From Salipiger mangrovisoli (GTDB lineage: Bacteria; Pseudomonadota; Alphaproteobacteria; Rhodobacterales; Rhodobacteraceae): a stretch of 64,000 bases of DNA. This document shows positions 7,675 through 16,062 of this stretch, piece by piece. A program made the translations under genes and the position numbers. The notes under the pieces were generated by a model. It made no database searches. It was given only the letters and a program-made list of their open reading frames with translations, and was not told the DNA's origin. Positions within the stretch are counted from its first letter, which is position 1. Each line of letters opens with the position of its first letter. Location: assembly GCF_015223355.1 (NCBI RefSeq), contig NZ_JADFFK010000012.1:1-64000 (forward strand), given 5' to 3'.

Positions 7675-9504
7675 ATGGCACAGGCACCCCTTCTCCAGCT
7701 CTCCGACATCGCGCTCACCTTCGGTGGCGAGCCGGTGTTTTCCGGCCTCTCGCTCAACGTCCAGCCCGGCGACCGCGTCGCGCTGGTCGGCCGCAATGGC
7801 TCGGGCAAATCCACCCTGATGAAGGTCATGGCGGGCTTCGTCGAGCCCGACACCGGCGAGCGCATCGTGCCGCCGGGCATCTCGGTGGGCTACATGGAGC
7901 AGGAGCCGGACCTCTCGGGTTTCGAGACGCTGGGCGATTATGCCGCCGAGGGCCTCGGCCCGGCGGAAATGTACAAGGTCGAGGCAGCGGGCGAAGGGCT
8001 CGGCTTCGACCCCGCCCGCCCCGTCGCCACCGCCTCGGGCGGCGAGCGCCGACGCGCCGCGCTCGCCAAGCTGATGGCACAGGACCCGGACGTCATGCTG
8101 CTCGACGAGCCGACGAACCACCTCGACATCAACGCGATCGGCTGGCTCGAGGACGAGCTGAAGCGCACCCGCAAGGCCTTCGTCCTGATCTCGCACGACC
8201 GGCGCTTCCTCGAGAACCTCACCCGCGCCACGCTGTGGATCGACCGCGGCGCGGTGCGCCGTCAGGAGCAGGGCTTCGCTGCCTTCGAGGTTTGGCGCGA
8301 CAAGACCTGGGCCGAGGAGGACGAGGCCCGCCACAAGCTCGACCGCAAGATCAAGGCCGAGGCGAAATGGGCGGTCGAGGGCATCTCGGCCCGCCGCACC
8401 CGCAACCAGGGCCGCGTGCGCGCGCTGCAGGCGCTGCGCGCAGAGCGCTCGTCGCAGATCCGTCGCCAGGGCACCGCGGCAATGGAGCTGTCCTCTGGCC
8501 CGACCTCGGGCAAGAAGGTGATCGAGGCCGTGGCGCTCACCAAGGGCTTCGGCGACAAGCAGATCGTCAAGGAGTTCTCGCTGACCGTGATGCGCGGCGA
8601 CCGCGTCGCCTTTGTCGGTCCGAACGGCGTCGGCAAGACCACCCTCATCCGCATGCTGATGGGCGAGATCGCGCCCGACGCCGGCAGCGTCAAGCTCGGC
8701 ACCAACCTGATGCCGGCGATCTTCGACCAGACCCGCGCCCGGCTCGACCCCGAGATGACGCTCTGGGAAAGCCTCACCGGCGATCCCGAGATGCGCGTTT
8801 CCGGCAAGGCCGACCAGGTGCTGGTACGCGGCCAACCCAAGCATGTCGTCGGCTACCTCAAGGAATTCCTCTTCGACGAGCGCCAGGCCCGCGCGCCCGT
8901 GCGGTCCCTCTCGGGCGGCGAGAAGGCCCGGCTGCTGCTGGCCAAGATCATGGCCAGCGAAAGCAACATGCTGGTGCTCGACGAACCGACCAACGATCTC
9001 GACGTGGAAACGCTCGACCTGTTGCAGGACCTGCTCGGAGACTATGACGGCACCGTGCTGCTGATCAGCCATGACCGCGACTTCCTCGACCGGGTGGCCA
9101 GCTCGACCATCGCCATGGAGGGCGACGGCCGTGCCGTCGCCTACGCCGGCGGCTGGAGCGACTACCAGGCGCAGAAGGCCGAGGCCGAGGCGGCGAGCGC
9201 ACCGAAGGAGAAGCCCGTCGCCAAGCCCGGCAAGGACAGCTCCGCCGCGCCGAAACCCAAGGCGCAGCAGAAGGGCATGAGCTTCAAGGACAAGCACCGG
9301 CTGGAGGAACTGCCCGGCCTGATCGACCGGCTGACCGCCGAGATCGGCAAGCTTGAAGGGCTGCTGGCGGACCCCGAGCTCTTCACCCGCGAGCCGATGA
9401 AGTTCAAGAAAGCCACCGAGGCGCTGGACGAGCGGCAGGAAAAGCTCGCCGCCGCCGAGGAGGAATGGCTGGAACTCGCGGAGAAGGCCGAAGCGGCAGG
9501 CTGA
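7675..9504 (+). CDS. uup: ABC-F ATPase, Uup-like
   Basis: The 609-residue soluble protein has two ABC cassettes and no membrane segments. Cassette 1 has GRNGSGKS (39-46), an ASGGERRR signature and MLLDEPTNHLD. Cassette 2 has GPNGVGKTT, LSGGEKAR and LVLDEPTNDLD. A charged linker lies between them and the C-terminus ends in a coiled coil (LEELPGLIDRLTAEIGKLEG region), which is typical of Uup. ABC-F proteins act on ribosomes; Uup also influences branched DNA intermediates and transposon excision. ATG 7675 is selected because the family N-terminus starts there; the upstream extension is antisense to the ArsR fusion gene. Twin palindromes follow the stop. Confidence 0.92.
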   Translation: MAQAPLLQLSDIALTFGGEPVFSGLSLNVQPGDRVALVGRNGSGKSTLMKVMAGFVEPDTGERIVPPGISVGYMEQEPDLSGFETLGDYAAEGLGPAEMYKVEAAGEGLGFDPARPVATASGGERRRAALAKLMAQDPDVMLLDEPTNHLDINAIGWLEDELKRTRKAFVLISHDRRFLENLTRATLWIDRGAVRRQEQGFAAFEVWRDKTWAEEDEARHKLDRKIKAEAKWAVEGISARRTRNQGRVRALQALRAERSSQIRRQGTAAMELSSGPTSGKKVIEAVALTKGFGDKQIVKEFSLTVMRGDRVAFVGPNGVGKTTLIRMLMGEIAPDAGSVKLGTNLMPAIFDQTRARLDPEMTLWESLTGDPEMRVSGKADQVLVRGQPKHVVGYLKEFLFDERQARAPVRSLSGGEKARLLLAKIMASESNMLVLDEPTNDLDVETLDLLQDLLGDYDGTVLLISHDRDFLDRVASSTIAMEGDGRAVAYAGGWSDYQAQKAEAEAASAPKEKPVAKPGKDSSAAPKPKAQQKGMSFKDKHRLEELPGLIDRLTAEIGKLEGLLADPELFTREPMKFKKATEALDERQEKLAAAEEEWLELAEKAEAAG

Positions 9505-9521
9505 ACCCGCCGTCGCCGGCC

Positions 9522-9541
9522 AAATCTCTTCGAAGAGATTT
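9522..9541. terminator. Perfect 20-bp palindrome, bidirectional terminator candidate
   Basis: AAATCTCTTCGAAGAGATTT is a perfect palindrome with a TTCGAA centre and A/T-rich ends, between the convergent ABC-F and AbrB genes. The terminal A and T runs would give a U-tract in both directions. Confidence 0.65.
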
Positions 9542-9565
9542 GCAAGAGCCTTCGAAGGCTCTTGC
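9542..9565. terminator. Perfect 24-bp palindrome abutting the previous one
   Basis: The arm GCAAGAGCCTTC is followed at once by its complement GAAGGCTCTTGC, giving a perfect palindrome with the same TTCGAA centre. It starts at the base after the first palindrome and ends 3 bases before the stop of the AbrB-family gene. It may form a double hairpin terminator or a protein-binding site. Confidence 0.6.
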
Positions 9566-9568
9566 CTC

Positions 9569-10654
9569 TTACTCGCCCGGCTGGTGCAGCGGCAGGCGCT
9601 TCTCGGCAATCACCATGACCCCCACGGTCAGCAGGATGCGCACCACGTGGTGCAGGCTGACCAGCGCCGGGTTGGCGGCAAGCGACAGCGCGATGATCGA
9701 CATCTCGGTGACGCCGCCCGGCGCATAGGAGATCATCAGGTGCAGGAACGGGATGTCGGTCGCCCAGGTCAACCCCAGCGCGAAACTGCCGCCGAGCGCC
9801 AGCATCCACAGCACCGACAGAAAGCTGAGCCCGGCCGAACGCCGCAGCATCGCCGCGGTCATGCCGGTGAAGCGCACGCCGAGCGAGCTGCCCACCACCA
9901 CCTGCGCCGCGGCGATCAGCCAGAACGGCAGGTGCATGTCCACTAGGCCGGACAAGGTCAGCGCCGCCGAGAGCAGCAGCGGCCCGGTGATCTGCCCCGC
10001 CGGCAGCTTGATCTTCGAGGCCACGAAGAGCCCGGCGAGCGCCGCCAGAACGACCACGAGCAGCTCCGCCGCCGTGGCGGGCCCCGTGGGCATGACGCTC
10101 TGGCCGGCGGCGCTGCCGACCGGATGACCGACCCACAGCGACAGCGCCGAGGGCAGGATCGAGATGACCAGGATGATGCGCAGGAACTGCTGCGCGGTCA
10201 GCAGCCGCAGATCCGCTCCCGCCCTCTCGCCGAGCACCAGGCTTTCCATCAACCCGCCCGGCGCGCCGGCGTAAAAGGCCGTTGCCCGATCATAGCCGCC
10301 AAGACGGTGGAAGATCAGGAAGTTGCCGAATTGCGCCAGCACCACGAAGGCGGCCAGCATCGACAGGGTCAGCGGCAGTTCGGGCAGCAGCGCGAAGATC
10401 TCGGGCGTGACCTGCGTGCCGATCATCACGCCGATGAGCCCGATGAACAGTGTCCGGAACCGCATCGGAAAGGCGTAGTCCGCCAGCGCGCGCCGGTGGA
10501 ACAGCGCCACCGCGGCACCCGAGGTGAAGAGCGAGCCGAGCATATAGGGCATCGGCAGATGCGCCAACTGCGCGAGCCAGCCGCCAAGGCTGCCCGCAAC
10601 CAGCAGGCAGCCGGTGGTGAGGATCATCCGGAGGGAGAGCGTCGAAAGGGTCAT
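9569..10654 (-). CDS. AbrB-family (AbrB_dup) integral membrane protein
   Basis: The 361-residue protein has about ten hydrophobic helices arranged as two similar halves, with the family motifs LPMPYMLGSLFTSGAA in the first half and LPAGQITGPLLLSAAL in the second. These match the gram-negative AbrB duplication family (TIGR03082), once called ammonia monooxygenase or putative regulator, whose function is unknown. YAPGGVTEMSIIALSL is another conserved segment. It is an inner-membrane protein. ATG 10654 gives a standard N-terminus (MTLSTLSLRMILTTG) with a membrane helix; the longer frame to 10795 runs through a repeat and is rejected. Confidence 0.88.
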   Translation of the reverse strand: MTLSTLSLRMILTTGCLLVAGSLGGWLAQLAHLPMPYMLGSLFTSGAAVALFHRRALADYAFPMRFRTLFIGLIGVMIGTQVTPEIFALLPELPLTLSMLAAFVVLAQFGNFLIFHRLGGYDRATAFYAGAPGGLMESLVLGERAGADLRLLTAQQFLRIILVISILPSALSLWVGHPVGSAAGQSVMPTGPATAAELLVVVLAALAGLFVASKIKLPAGQITGPLLLSAALTLSGLVDMHLPFWLIAAAQVVVGSSLGVRFTGMTAAMLRRSAGLSFLSVLWMLALGGSFALGLTWATDIPFLHLMISYAPGGVTEMSIIALSLAANPALVSLHHVVRILLTVGVMVIAEKRLPLHQPGE

Positions 10655-10715
10655 GTCCGGACATAAGCGCAACCCGCGGGAAGGTGCAACGGCGCAATCC
10701 CGGATCGCGCGACGA

Positions 10716-10802
10716 GGGGGCTCCGCCCCCGCCCTGCGGGCTCCCCCGGCGTATTTTGGAAGAGAAGAAGAGGCCTCCGCTTCTTCTCTTTCCAAATACG
10801 CC
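10716..10802. repeat. Intergenic composite palindromic repeat, copy A
   Basis: A GGGGGC-TCC-GCCCCC hairpin (10716-10730) and a small GCCC/GGGC hairpin are followed by a long inverted repeat. The left arm is 10748-10770 and the right arm 10780-10802: 23 bases each, 2 mismatches, 9-base loop. The arms carry TATTTTGGAAGAGAAGAAG-like sequence. It resembles copies B, C and D and lies between the AbrB-family gene and pqiC. Confidence 0.75.
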
Positions 10803-10834
10803 CTTGCCGCGCCGGTGCCGGGCGCGGCAAGGGG

Positions 10835-11398
10835 TCAGCGCGCCAGGTCGCTGGCGATGCGGGTGGCGAGCTGGTCGGTGGCACTGCCCGCCGCCGCGGC
10901 GATTCCGGCGGCGCTGGCCGCGGCCAAGGGTACGGTGATCTCGAAGCGGTTGACGCGTTCGCGGATCACCCTGTCGTAGGACGACAGCGCGTATTGCCCC
11001 TTGAGCCGGAACGTTCCCGCCTCACTCGCCACCGCCTCGGACACGCGCACATGCACCGCCGCCTGCGCCGGTTCCTCGAGCGGCCAGGGTTCGGCGGCCA
11101 CGGTCGCGCCGCTGATCTGCCCGAGGCGCTCGGCCAACGCCTGGGTCATCGCGCGGCGCGGATCGTCGGCCCAGAGCGCACCCTCGACCTGGTTCATCGC
11201 GCCGGAGGTCTCTTCGAGCAGGATCTCGGAGGCATCGGCATAGGCCGGCAGCGAGACCTCGCGCACTTCGAGCGTGCCCACGGCGAGACGGACGCTGGCG
11301 GTGGGCGGGGCGGTCTCCATCCGGTAGCGCGGCTCGGAGCCGCAGGCGGCGGCAAGAAGCGGCAGCAGCAGAAGCGGGAGGGTCGTCTTGAGGCGCAT
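10835..11398 (-). CDS. pqiC: ABC-type transport auxiliary lipoprotein, PqiC family
   Basis: The 187-residue protein starts with a lipoprotein signal (MRLKTTLPLLLLPLLAAAC) with the lipobox Cys at residue 19. The remainder resembles the PqiC/LptE-like auxiliary domain (DUF330), with YRMETAPPTASVRLAVGTL near the N-terminus. It would be anchored in the outer membrane and receive the PqiB needle that crosses the periplasm. It is the last gene of a four-gene operon; its start is 13 bases after the pqiB stop. ATG 11398 is chosen because it puts the signal peptide at the N-terminus. Confidence 0.9.
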   Translation of the reverse strand: MRLKTTLPLLLLPLLAAACGSEPRYRMETAPPTASVRLAVGTLEVREVSLPAYADASEILLEETSGAMNQVEGALWADDPRRAMTQALAERLGQISGATVAAEPWPLEEPAQAAVHVRVSEAVASEAGTFRLKGQYALSSYDRVIRERVNRFEITVPLAAASAAGIAAAAGSATDQLATRIASDLAR

Positions 11399-11411
11399 TC
11401 GGGGTCTCCTG

Positions 11412-13517
11412 TCAGCGGCCGAAGAGCAGCGAGTTGGGGTTGCGTTCGATCGTGCGGGCAAGTTTGTTCAACGCCTCGGCGGCGGTCTGCACCTCGCGCA
11501 GGGCCGAAACGGTCTGGCGGTTGAAGGCAGAATTGCCGTCATAGCCCTTGATCACCTGCTCCGCCTCGGCGACGAGGCGCTGGATGCGCGCCGAGAGGTC
11601 GGGCAGCGTGGCCGCCGCCTCCTCCACCGCCGCGGCGGCGTCGCGCGCCGAGGCCAGCGTGGCATTGGTGTTCTCGATCACCCCGCCGGCGCGCAGCTCG
11701 GAAAGCGCGCCCTGCGCCTCCTGCAGCATGGCCGAGAGATCGGCGGGCAGCTGGCGGGTGCTGTCCTGGTCGACGAGCTTGCCCGCCCCGTCGAGGAACT
11801 GCCCGGCATCGGCCAGGAAGCTTTCCAGGTCGAGCGCCGTGGCCTTCTGAGTGAGCGCCCGCAGATCGGCGAGCAGGTCGGGCACGCCGGCCATGCTCTC
11901 ATCCACCGAGCCCGCCACGCCGGTGACCTCTTCTGCCGCGGCCTCGGCCGCCTCGAGGGTCGACACCAGTTGCTGCACCGCGCCGGCGGCGCGCATGTCC
12001 TCGATCACCCCGCGCAGCTCGGCGACGGTGCCGCGCAGCTCGCCCGGAATGGCCTGGATTTCCTCGTTGCCGATCAGCCCGCGGGCGTCTTCGAGCAGGC
12101 CGATCACCGCCTCCGGGGCGTCGCGCAGACGCGGGTTGGCGGTGAAGTTCTCGATCGAGGCCAGGGTGTCGATCGCCTGGTCGAGCAGGTCCTCGACCGG
12201 CAGGTCGTTGATCCTCTGGAACAGGCCCTCGGCGGTGGCGGTGATGTCCGGCAGGTCCGACTCGACCGAGGGGATCAGCGGCGCGTCCTGGGCGAAGACG
12301 CCGAAGGTCGCGGGCTCGGCGTCCGGCACCTCGGCCAGTTCGACCACCAGCGACTGGCTGAACAGGCTCTGCGAGGCCAGCCGGGCGCGCAGCCCGTTCT
12401 TCACCGCGTTGGACAGGAAGGCGATGGTGTCGGACTGCGGCGCCTCTTCCTCGAGCCCCAGCGCGCGGGGATCGATCGAGAGCGTGGTGCGCAGGCGCAC
12501 GGTCTGCTGCTCGCCCTCGCCGTCGATGAAAGCCCCGATGGCGGTGACCCGGCCAACGCGCAGCCCGCGGTAGGTGACCGAGGATCCGACCTCGAGCCCG
12601 CGCACGGATTCGTCGAATTCGGCGGTCAGCTCCACCGCGTTGGAAATGCTTTCCGAGAACAGGCTGTCGCGGGCCGCCGCCTCGTCATCGTAGAGGTCGA
12701 AGGCGTAGCCCGCCGGCACCGCGTTGCCGCCCGAGACCACGGTGTCGAAGGCGATCCCGCCGCGGATCAGCGCGGCCACCGAGCCGACCGAGAGGTTGAG
12801 ACCCGATGGGCCGATGTTGACCGAGAAGCCCGAGGTGTCCCAGAACCGCGTTGCCGTGGTGATGCGGCGATCGTTCGGGGCCTCGATGAAGGCATCGACG
12901 ACGACGCCGTTGCCGCGCTCGAGCAGCCGCGGGGTCTCGATCCGGCCGACCTCGATGCCGCGGTAGAAGATCGGCGCGCCGGCCGAGAGCTGCGTGCCAT
13001 CATCGGCGCGGATGGTGATGCGCGTGCCCTTCACGCCGGGGCGCACCAGCGGGCTGGTGTCGAGGCCGCGGAAGCTGCGCGCAGTGGCCCCCTCCTCGGG
13101 CGCGAAGCCCGCCTCGATGTAGACCCCCGAGAGGACGGTCGAGAGCCCGGTGATCCCGGAGGTCGAGACCTCGGGGCGGACCACCCAGAACTCTGCGTCA
13201 GACGGCAGCGAATCCGCCACGTTGCGGTCGATCCGCGCGGTGACGCGCACCTCGGCCAGGTCGTCCGAGAAGACCACGTCCTCGACCGTTCCGACGACCA
13301 CGTCACGGTAGCGGATGGTGGTCTCTTCGGCGGTGATCCCGGCGGCGTTCTCGAAGGTGATCTCGATCTTCGCGCCGCGTTCGGCAAAGCTCTGCCAGGC
13401 GATGAACAGCGTCACCGCGATGGCAGCCATCGGCACCAGCCAGACCAGCGAGAGGTTGCGCCAGACGGAGCGGCGCTTGGGCTCGATCTCCATCTGGGCC
13501 GGTTTCGGATCACTCAT
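11412..13517 (-). CDS. pqiB: Intermembrane transport protein PqiB, three MCE domains
   Basis: The 701-residue protein has one N-terminal membrane helix (about 22-43) and three MCE repeats: GAKIEITFENAAGI, GTRITIRADDGTQLS with GAPIFYRGIEVGRIE, and LTAEFDESVRGLEVGSSVTYRGLRVG. A long helical C-terminal part (about 430-690, Ala/Leu/Glu rich) fits the coiled-coil needle of PqiB. In E. coli this forms a tunnel for lipid movement between the membranes. The start overlaps the pqiA2 stop by 4 bases (ATGA). The opposite strand carries a 779-residue open frame that is only a shadow. Confidence 0.95.
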   Translation of the reverse strand: MSDPKPAQMEIEPKRRSVWRNLSLVWLVPMAAIAVTLFIAWQSFAERGAKIEITFENAAGITAEETTIRYRDVVVGTVEDVVFSDDLAEVRVTARIDRNVADSLPSDAEFWVVRPEVSTSGITGLSTVLSGVYIEAGFAPEEGATARSFRGLDTSPLVRPGVKGTRITIRADDGTQLSAGAPIFYRGIEVGRIETPRLLERGNGVVVDAFIEAPNDRRITTATRFWDTSGFSVNIGPSGLNLSVGSVAALIRGGIAFDTVVSGGNAVPAGYAFDLYDDEAAARDSLFSESISNAVELTAEFDESVRGLEVGSSVTYRGLRVGRVTAIGAFIDGEGEQQTVRLRTTLSIDPRALGLEEEAPQSDTIAFLSNAVKNGLRARLASQSLFSQSLVVELAEVPDAEPATFGVFAQDAPLIPSVESDLPDITATAEGLFQRINDLPVEDLLDQAIDTLASIENFTANPRLRDAPEAVIGLLEDARGLIGNEEIQAIPGELRGTVAELRGVIEDMRAAGAVQQLVSTLEAAEAAAEEVTGVAGSVDESMAGVPDLLADLRALTQKATALDLESFLADAGQFLDGAGKLVDQDSTRQLPADLSAMLQEAQGALSELRAGGVIENTNATLASARDAAAAVEEAAATLPDLSARIQRLVAEAEQVIKGYDGNSAFNRQTVSALREVQTAAEALNKLARTIERNPNSLLFGR

Positions 13518-14146
13518 TGCTCGGGTTCCTCACTCGCGTCCCAGATCAGCCTCGGGTCGAAGCTCTGCGCCGAAAGCATTGTGAATGCAACGGAAAGCGC
13601 GAAACTGATCGCTGCTATTCCAGGATTGATCGCGGCGGCGAAGTCCAGTTGCACCAGCGATGCGAGGATGGCCACCACGAAGACGTCGATCATCGACCAG
13701 CGGCCGACGAATTCCACCACCTCGTAGAGATGCTGGCGCTTGCCGGGCGAGAGCTTCACCCGGTGGGTCACGCTCAGCGCCAGGTAGGCGATGGCGATGA
13801 ACTTGGCGACGGGGATCATGATCGAGGCGAAGAAGACGATCCCGGCAATGCCGTAGGAGCCGTGGTGCACGAGATCGACCACCCCGCCGAAGATCGTGCT
13901 GTTGGTGGTCTTGCCCAGCAGCGTGGTCTTCAGCATCGGGTAGACATTGGCCGGCACGTAGATCACCAGCCCCGCCCCCAGCCAGGCCCAGACCCGCTGC
14001 AGCGAGGTCTCGTCGCGGCTCGACAGGCGCGAGCCGCAGCGGTCGCAGCGCTCGGGGCCCGGCACATGCACCTTGCCGCATTCGGTGCAGGCGATCATGC
14101 CCGCGCGGCGCGCGGTCAGGACCGGCGCGTCTCTAGCGTCTTCCAT
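13514..14146 (-). CDS. pqiA: Paraquat-inducible protein A, second copy
   Basis: The product is about 210 residues. A zinc-ribbon-like start (CTECGK then CDRCGS) is followed by four membrane helices, with VYVPANVYPMLKTTLLG-type sequence typical of PqiA. The inner-membrane PqiA partners PqiB. Start 14146 (MEDARDAPVL) overlaps the upstream pqiA copy by 31 bases and has an AGGG about 7 bases upstream; ATG 14098 (MIACTECG) is the alternative. The frame stays open to 14887 but there it is out of frame with the first pqiA gene. E. coli PqiA is a single protein with two such halves; here the halves are two genes. Confidence 0.88.
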   Translation of the reverse strand: MEDARDAPVLTARRAGMIACTECGKVHVPGPERCDRCGSRLSSRDETSLQRVWAWLGAGLVIYVPANVYPMLKTTLLGKTTNSTIFGGVVDLVHHGSYGIAGIVFFASIMIPVAKFIAIAYLALSVTHRVKLSPGKRQHLYEVVEFVGRWSMIDVFVVAILASLVQLDFAAAINPGIAAISFALSVAFTMLSAQSFDPRLIWDASEEPEQ

Positions 14147-14808
14147 ACGGTGACCCTGCACATGAAATTGTCCTTCAGCACGGTGACCAGCACCAGTGCC
14201 ACGAAGGCCCAGAAGGCCGGGCCGATCGACAGATGCGCCAGCCCCGCCACCTTCACCAGCGCCACCGCGACGCCGACGATGAACACCTCGGCCATGGCCC
14301 AGGGGCGCAGGTGGTCGGCGAGGCGGAAGAAGAAATCGGCGTGCCGCGCCGGGCGGTGGCCAAAGGCCATCGGCGCCAGCACGTAGACCAGCGACAGGAA
14401 GCGCACCGTCGGCAAGATCACGATCAGCGAGGCCATGGCGATGGTCAGCGGCGCGGTCATCCCGTTCGAGAAGGCGAGGATGGTGTCGAGCAGCGAGCTG
14501 CGCTGCACCCGCCCCGCGACGGAAAGCTCGAGGAATGGAAAGAACATCGCGGCGATCATCAGCACCAGCGCCGAGAGCGCGAGCATGATGATCCGGGTCA
14601 TCGCCATGCTGCGCGGCTGCTCCAGCACCGCGTGGCAGCGGGCGCAGCGGGCGGTCTCGCCCGTGGCGATCTCGCGCTCCTCGTGCAGCGCGTCGCAGAG
14701 CGGGCAGGCAATGAGGTGTCCGGCCTGCTCCGCGGTGAAAGCGGGCGGCGGGAGGGCCGGGTTGATCTGCGGCGGCAGCTCGGAGGCGACGACGTCGGCG
14801 AGGCTCAT
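14116..14808 (-). CDS. pqiA: Paraquat-inducible protein A, first copy
   Basis: The 230-residue protein has a zinc-ribbon pair (CPLCDAL at about 35 and CARCHA at about 55) and four hydrophobic helices, including ALVLMIAAMFFPFLELSVAG, the PqiA signature. It is the first gene of the pqiA-pqiA-pqiB-pqiC operon. The gap to the divergent deacetylase gene (14809-14992) should hold the operon promoter; I cannot identify a convincing SoxR or other operator there. The N-terminal 30 residues are Pro-rich and lack homology that I recognise. Confidence 0.88.
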   Translation of the reverse strand: MSLADVVASELPPQINPALPPPAFTAEQAGHLIACPLCDALHEEREIATGETARCARCHAVLEQPRSMAMTRIIMLALSALVLMIAAMFFPFLELSVAGRVQRSSLLDTILAFSNGMTAPLTIAMASLIVILPTVRFLSLVYVLAPMAFGHRPARHADFFFRLADHLRPWAMAEVFIVGVAVALVKVAGLAHLSIGPAFWAFVALVLVTVLKDNFMCRVTVWKTLETRRS

Positions 14809-14992
14809 GCGCCCAATCTAGAGTGCGGCGAGCGGCATGGAAAGGGCTGTGGGGACAAAGCCTTCGCCCTGCCCGCCAAGCAGGCATTCAGGACGCACCG
14901 GCCGGATGTTGCGGAGCGCTCCATCGACAAGCGCAGGGGCGGCCTGCTACCACCAAGGGCAGAAAAACACTGCACCAAGGAGGTCGAGCCAG

Positions 14993-16030
14993 ATGAAATG
15001 CTTCTACGCCCCGGAAACCGAGGGGCACGACCCGAGCTTCCGGCTCACCCACGGCACGGTGGTGCGCAACGCCGAGCGCGCCGAGCGCGCGAAGCTGCTG
15101 CTCAAGGGGCTGGACCAGCTCGGCCTCGGCACGGACAGCCCGCCCGAGGCGCCGCGCGCCGCGCTCGAGGCGGTGCATACGGCCGAGTTCCTGCGCTTTC
15201 TCGAAACCGGGTGGGACGCGTGGCAGAAGCTGCCGAATGCCGGCCCCGAGGTGGTGCCCAACGTCTTTCCGCGCGGGCCGGTGACCACCTACCCCGAAAC
15301 AATCGTCGCCCGCGCCGGCTGGCACATGTCCGACACCTCTGCCCCGATCGGCCCGAAGAGCTGGGAAGCCACGCGCCGCGCCGCCGATTGCGCCGTGGCC
15401 GCCGCCGAGGCGGTGATGGCGGGTGAACGCGCCGCCTACGCGCTGTGCCGCCCGCCGGGGCACCACACCACCGCCGACGTGGCCGGCGGGCACTGCCTGA
15501 TGAACGTCACCGCCATCGCCGCGCAGCACCTGCGCCGGGCACACAGCCACGTCGCGGTGCTCGACATCGACGTGCACCATGGCAACGGCACGCAGGCGAT
15601 CTTCTACGACCGCGCCGACGTGCTGATGGTTTCGGTCCACGCCGAAACGCACGACTACTACCCGTTCTATACCGGTTACGCCCATGAAACCGGCATCGGC
15701 GACGGCAAGGGCTTCAATCTCAACCTGCCGCTGCCGCGCAGCACCACCACACCCGGCTGGCTCGCCGCCGTCGATCAGGGCATCGACCGGATCAGGGCCT
15801 ATGCCCCCGGCGCGCTGGTCGTCAGCCTTGGCCTCGACGCGCATGAGAATGACCCCCTTGACGGCATGAAGGTGAGCTTCGATGGTTTCGCCGAAGCGGG
15901 ACGCCGGATTGCCGAGGCGGGGCTCCCCACGGTGATCGTGCAGGAAGGCGGCTACCTGTCGCCCGACCTCACCACGTCGCTGACCTCCTTCATGGGAGGG
16001 TTTCTCGGCAAGGACCCGCGCGCAGCCTGA
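14993..16030 (+). CDS. Histone-deacetylase-family amidohydrolase (acetylpolyamine deacetylase type)
   Basis: The 345-residue protein carries the arginase/HDAC-fold signatures CRPPGHHTT (catalytic His pair), DIDVHHGNGTQ (zinc Asp and His), SVHAE and the LGLDAHENDPLDG zinc-binding Asp region. Bacterial members remove acetyl groups from acetylpolyamines or similar small amides. AAGGAGG (14977-14983) nine bases before ATG 14993 fixes the start. The next gene, 32 bases downstream, is a class III aminotransferase. This suggests an acetylputrescine or related amine catabolic step. The substrate is inferred. Confidence 0.9.
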   Translation: MKCFYAPETEGHDPSFRLTHGTVVRNAERAERAKLLLKGLDQLGLGTDSPPEAPRAALEAVHTAEFLRFLETGWDAWQKLPNAGPEVVPNVFPRGPVTTYPETIVARAGWHMSDTSAPIGPKSWEATRRAADCAVAAAEAVMAGERAAYALCRPPGHHTTADVAGGHCLMNVTAIAAQHLRRAHSHVAVLDIDVHHGNGTQAIFYDRADVLMVSVHAETHDYYPFYTGYAHETGIGDGKGFNLNLPLPRSTTTPGWLAAVDQGIDRIRAYAPGALVVSLGLDAHENDPLDGMKVSFDGFAEAGRRIAEAGLPTVIVQEGGYLSPDLTTSLTSFMGGFLGKDPRAA

Positions 16031-16062
16031 TGGCGCGTCACACTGGAATTCGGAGTTAACAG

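Noticed and set aside
7627-9609. 660-residue open frame opposite the ABC-F gene
   Set aside because: Shadow composition; the plus-strand frame holds two Walker motifs.
11388-13727. 779-residue open frame opposite pqiB
   Set aside because: Composition of a shadow frame; pqiB has three MCE domains in the other strand.
13514-14887. Single 457-residue PqiA on the minus strand
   Set aside because: The N-terminal half of the frame is out of frame with the first pqiA gene and is Arg/Pro-rich; two separate genes explain the region.
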